Of a DNA stretch of 8,172 bases, positions 5,918 to 8,172 are shown in pieces; position 1 is the stretch's first letter; each line of letters begins with the position of its first letter. Position numbers and translations under genes: made by a program. The DNA lies in assembly GCA_001803815.1 (NCBI GenBank), contig MHEL01000098.1:1-8172 (forward strand), written 5' to 3'. The notes under the pieces are model-generated. The model had not been told where the DNA came from. It ran no database searches and saw only the letters and a list, made by a program, of their open reading frames with translations. Origin of the DNA: Nitrospirae bacterium RBG_19FT_COMBO_42_15 (GTDB lineage: Bacteria > Nitrospirota > CAKKRA01 > 9FT-COMBO-42-15).

Positions 5918-7219
5918 GCATTGAACAGGTTTTTTGAAGGGATTTCTCTTTATGATAGTCTCTGACCTCTTCTGTCCAGTAGAAATCATATCAATATTAA
6001 TACCTGTTAACTCTGTGAGCTTTTCAAGATATTTTTTTGCCTTTTCAGGCAGCATATTATAATCTGTTATGCCTGATGTATCCTCATTCCATCCTTCCAT
6101 ATTCTCATAAACAGGCTCACACTCTTCAAGGATATTTAATTCAGCAGGCATCTCATCGTAAACCTTGCCTTTATATTTGTATCCTGTGCAGATTTTTATC
6201 TCTTTAAAAGCATCTAAGACATCCAGCTTTGTGATTATATTTCCTGTTAAACCGTTTATTCTTACTGCATAGCGTACAACTACTGCATCAAACCAGCCGC
6301 ATCTCCTTGGCCTTCCTGTTGTGGCGCCATACTCCTTGCCGCGTTCCCGCATTAATTCCCCATCCTTATCCGTTAGCTCTGTTGGGAAAGGCCCGCTGCC
6401 AACCCTTGTTGTATATGCCTTTACAATTCCTATTACCTCATTAATCCTTGTCGGCCCTATTCCTGTTCCTGTGCATGCGCCGCCGGCAGTTGAATTTGAT
6501 GATGTAACATAGGGATATGTCCCATGGTCAACATCAAGCAATGTGCCCTGTGCGCCCTCAAAGAGCATATTCCTGCCCTCTGATGCAGCCTTGTTGATTA
6601 ATAATGACGTATCAGCAATATAGTCCTTTAATATGGCTGCATAGTTCATATACTTCCCATATATATCCTCAAATCTTAAAGTCTCTGCCTTGTAGAGAAC
6701 CTTTAACAGGTAATTCGTTTCCTCAAGATTCGCCTTAAGTTTTTCTGAAAAGAGCTCAGGCTGTAAAAGATCTGCTGCCCGGATGCCTATCCTTGCCATT
6801 TTATCAACATAAGCAGGCCCTATTCCTCTTCCTGTTGTGCCGATCCTCTTTGCGCCTTTAACCCGTTCACTCTCTTTATCAATCGCCCTGTGATAGGGCA
6901 TTATTAAATGGGCAGACTTGCTGATAAAAAGATTATTGTCAATCTTAACACCCTTTGCTCTGAGGCCGTCTATTTCTTCAATCAGCGCCTCCGGGTCTAC
7001 TACCATGCCATTGCCAATAATACAAATCTTGCCATGGTGAAGCACGCCAGAGGGTATCAGATGAAGGATATACTCTTTATCCTCTATTACTACGGTATGT
7101 CCTGCATTATGTCCGCCCTGATAGCGGACAACCATATCCGCATCCTCTGTAAGGATGTCAACTATCTTTCCCTTGCCCTCGTCGCCCCACTGTGCGCCGA
7201 CTACAATTATATTCGCCAA
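5909..7219 (-). CDS. purA: Adenylosuccinate synthetase
   Basis: PurA joins IMP and aspartate with GTP to make adenylosuccinate, the first committed step from IMP to AMP, in the cytoplasm. The 436 residues are full length (about 430 is usual). Visible are signature 1 QWGDEGKGK (10-18) with catalytic D13, GGHNAGHTVV with catalytic H41, and signature 2 GIGPAYVDKMAR (132-143) with K140. Also present are FEGAQGTLLDVDHGTYPYVTS near 220-240 (written here in part), TRVGSGPFPTEL (271-282), GRPRRCGWFDAV (302-313) and a C-terminal TGQKRSETI. The start is TTG: an in-frame TGA lies two codons upstream and no ATG gives the standard N-terminus. AAGGAGA (7227-7233) lies 7 nt before it. An ATG 7 nt upstream is in another frame. 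The gene has its own promoter and a palindromic leader, and no terminator is seen before the tRNAs. Confidence 0.98.
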   Translation of the reverse strand: MANIIVVGAQWGDEGKGKIVDILTEDADMVVRYQGGHNAGHTVVIEDKEYILHLIPSGVLHHGKICIIGNGMVVDPEALIEEIDGLRAKGVKIDNNLFISKSAHLIMPYHRAIDKESERVKGAKRIGTTGRGIGPAYVDKMARIGIRAADLLQPELFSEKLKANLEETNYLLKVLYKAETLRFEDIYGKYMNYAAILKDYIADTSLLINKAASEGRNMLFEGAQGTLLDVDHGTYPYVTSSNSTAGGACTGTGIGPTRINEVIGIVKAYTTRVGSGPFPTELTDKDGELMRERGKEYGATTGRPRRCGWFDAVVVRYAVRINGLTGNIITKLDVLDAFKEIKICTGYKYKGKVYDEMPAELNILEECEPVYENMEGWNEDTSGITDYNMLPEKAKKYLEKLTELTGINIDMISTGQKRSETIIKRNPFKKPVQCLT

Positions 7220-7226
7220 TTTTCAT

Positions 7227-7233
7227 TCTCCTT
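7227..7233 (-). promoter_or_regulatory. purA: Ribosome binding site that fixes the purA TTG start
   Basis: AAGGAGA on the minus strand lies 7 nt before the TTG at 7219. It decides the unusual start, since the closest ATG (7226-7224) overlaps the spacer, is in a different frame, and is too near the site. Confidence 0.8.
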
Positions 7234-7241
7234 ATGCACAC

Positions 7242-7269
7242 AAAAAAATCGGGTGGCATGCCACCCGAT
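7242..7269 (-). terminator. Palindromic hairpin plus U tract in the purA leader (possible attenuator or operator)
   Basis: Positions 7248-7269 are a perfect 22-bp palindrome (half-site ATCGGGTGGCA). On the minus strand it is followed by seven T (7242-7248, the first within the stem). The structure looks like an intrinsic terminator: a GC-rich stem of nine pairs around a CATG loop, then the U run. It lies only 22 nt from the purA start codon, downstream of the predicted purA promoter, so purA transcripts must read through it. It could be an attenuator, a 5' stabilising hairpin, or DNA bound by a dimeric repressor near the transcription start. The sequence alone does not decide between these. 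Confidence 0.65.
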
Positions 7270-7278
7270 TGACGGCAT

Positions 7279-7308
7279 ATTCTATTATCTATATTGCCTT
7301 TTTGTCAA
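7279..7308 (-). promoter_or_regulatory. Promoter of purA
   Basis: On the minus strand TTGACA (7303-7308), an 18-nt spacer and TAGAAT (7279-7284) form a good sigma-70-type promoter. The predicted start near 7272 places the 22-bp palindrome in the first nucleotides of the leader, which is about 53 nt long. Confidence 0.7.
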
Positions 7309-7338
7309 GAAAAAACCCAATAGGGGGCATTACCCAGA

Positions 7339-7379
7339 GATTTTTAATCAGGAGCTAAGAAATTTCCTGAAGAAAAATC
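7339..7379. repeat. Imperfect inverted repeat between the divergent promoters
   Basis: GATTTTT (7339-7345) pairs with AAAAATC (7373-7379). Inside that, CAGGA (7349-7353) pairs with TCCTG (7365-7369), separated from the outer stem by a symmetrical 3/3 internal mismatch and closed by an 11-nt loop. It lies upstream of both divergent promoters and so outside both predicted transcripts. This suits a regulator binding site better than an RNA structure. Confidence 0.4.
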
Positions 7380-7394
7380 AGCTCTTATAGAAAC

Positions 7395-7423
7395 TTGACA
7401 CACTGAATAGTCCACGATATACT
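7395..7423 (+). promoter_or_regulatory. Promoter for the plus-strand sensory protein gene
   Basis: TTGACA (7395-7400), a 17-nt spacer and TATACT (7418-7423) closely match the sigma-70 consensus. The predicted start near 7430 implies a leader of about 190 nt. An ATATGAG/CTCATAT inverted repeat (7428-7434 and 7447-7453) lies at the predicted start. Confidence 0.65.
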
Positions 7424-7526
7424 TTATATATGAGTAATTAACGATTCTCATATCCATATATTTGACTTGCTTATTATGAATTCGCTTCTGTATCCCATGT
7501 CATATTCAACGTCACAAAGTCCTGTT

Positions 7527-7555
7527 TTAGCAGTTTCTGGATTAAATAATAGAAT
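7527..7555 (+). promoter_or_regulatory. Possible second, closer promoter for the sensory protein gene
   Basis: TTAGCA (7527-7532), a 17-nt spacer and TAGAAT (7550-7555) give a weaker match, but would yield a normal leader of about 62 nt. In AT-rich DNA such matches arise by chance. Confidence 0.25.
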
Positions 7556-7623
7556 ATGCAGATTTAAGACGCTGTAAGATAAAAGACAAGATAAAGTCAT
7601 TAATCTTTACAACGGAGCCAATT

Positions 7624-8172
7624 ATGAAGATGACGAGAAAGATTGCTGCGGGGTATTTAATCCTCGCTGCCATTATTATCGGAGGGGGTTATTTTAATGT
7701 TATATCCCTCCGTTCAGCAGATGAAGGCTTTCATAGGATATCTGAGAAAAGCTGGCCGAAGATTGAGGCGCTTGAGAAGATGAAATCCTCAATCCTGCGA
7801 ATCGTTTCATCAACAACTGAATATGGATTCCTGATGTCTGAGAGCAAATTATCAGGCATGGATGCCAAAGAGGAGCTTGAAAAAGAGATAGAGCTTATTC
7901 AGTCAGGGGCGTCTGATTTCAATGATGCAGTCGGAAGATTCAGGGGGCTTGCCAATGATTCTGGCCAGAAGCTTGAAATATATGAGTCAATTAAGGCAAA
8001 GGGTGATGAACTTATAGAAACTGCTTTTATAATAATAAATTTGAAAAAGAAGGGCGTCTTAGGTGAAAGGATACTTGAGATGAAGGAGGGTTTTGAGGAT
8101 ACAGAAATGGATATCCTCGGCCTTATTAATAAGGCTGCTGAAAACGAGAAGCATGAGCTTGAAGGCGCAGAT
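7624..8172 (+). CDS. Membrane sensory protein, N-terminal part (chemoreceptor or histidine kinase type), cut by window edge
   Basis: The frame is open from ATG 7624 to the window end (183 codons, no stop). GGAG lies 6 nt before the ATG; a second ATG two codons on is possible. The N-terminus MKMTRK is basic and followed by a hydrophobic helix at about 7-28. The rest is a long, charged, heptad-like helical region beginning SLRSADEGFHRISEKSWPKI, typical of the extracytoplasmic four-helix-bundle domain of methyl-accepting chemotaxis proteins and related kinases. The second membrane helix, HAMP and output domains would lie outside the window, so the output type cannot be told. It is transcribed divergently from purA, probably from the promoter at 7395-7423. 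Confidence 0.8.
   Translation, partial: MKMTRKIAAGYLILAAIIIGGGYFNVISLRSADEGFHRISEKSWPKIEALEKMKSSILRIVSSTTEYGFLMSESKLSGMDAKEELEKEIELIQSGASDFNDAVGRFRGLANDSGQKLEIYESIKAKGDELIETAFIIINLKKKGVLGERILEMKEGFEDTEMDILGLINKAAENEKHELEGAD

Larger units (their letters stand above)
7220..7623. other. 404-bp divergent intergenic control region
   Basis: The region between purA (-) and the sensory protein gene (+) holds, from left to right: the purA ribosome site, the leader palindrome, the purA promoter, an imperfect dyad at 7339-7379, a plus-strand promoter at 7395-7423, and a leader of about 190 nt up to 7624. The last part is very AT-rich. No known riboswitch class was recognised. Only small ORFs occur there, the longest being 50 codons on the minus strand (7448-7600), with no convincing ribosome site. 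Confidence 0.7.

Noticed and set aside
7316..7334. Short CCC/GGG stem followed by T6 on the minus strand as a terminator
   Set aside because: The stem has only three to four pairs, and the T run lies directly before the purA -35 box. There is no upstream minus-strand gene to terminate.
6908..7390. 160-codon plus-strand ORF opposite the purA start
   Set aside because: It lies antisense to conserved purA codons and across the purA leader and promoter. The cysteine- and tyrosine-rich peptide has no domain character.

Overview
The window is an AT-rich bacterial chromosome segment. Nearly all of its genes (about 981-7219) lie on the minus strand, flanked at each end by a plus-strand gene cut by the window edge. 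Housekeeping genes (purA, tRNA-Lys, tRNA-Glu, rplM, rpsI) sit beside a signalling and envelope cluster. The mix of a PEGA/TPR protein, an FHA-GAF-cyclase, a HAMP membrane protein, a BON protein and a PmtA-like methyltransferase suggests a Gram-negative, possibly of the Nitrospirota or the former Deltaproteobacteria. That placement is a guess from gene content and protein style. No mobile element, CRISPR array or broken gene was seen.

Layout, left to right. At 1-980 (+) is the 3' part of a PEGA-domain protein with C-terminal TPR-like repeats; its real start lies left of the window. At 981-4642 (-) is a probable five-gene operon, transcribed right to left. It encodes a membrane-anchored BON protein, a PmtA-like SAM methyltransferase, a two-TM HAMP protein without an output domain, a 94-residue protein of unknown family, and an FHA-GAF-class III adenylyl cyclase. 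A promoter with an extended -10 (4691-4718) precedes it. At 4740-4773 a strong intrinsic terminator closes the ribosomal operon rplM-rpsI (4801-5632, -), which has its own near-consensus promoter (5674-5702). Just upstream are tRNA-Glu(UUC) and tRNA-Lys(UUU), 3 nt apart. Their promoter's -35 box is formed by the last two sense codons of purA. purA (5909-7219, -) starts at TTG. Its short leader begins with a perfect 22-bp palindrome followed by seven U residues, which looks like an attenuator or operator.

The 404-bp gap 7220-7623 is a divergent control region. It holds the purA promoter, an imperfect dyad, and a near-consensus plus-strand promoter with a leader of about 190 nt. From 7624 (+) begins a sensory membrane protein (one TM helix and a helical extracytoplasmic domain), cut by the right edge.

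The most interesting points are the purA leader hairpin, the apparently split receptor/cyclase operon in which the HAMP module and the cyclase are separate polypeptides, and the tRNA promoter embedded in the purA coding end.
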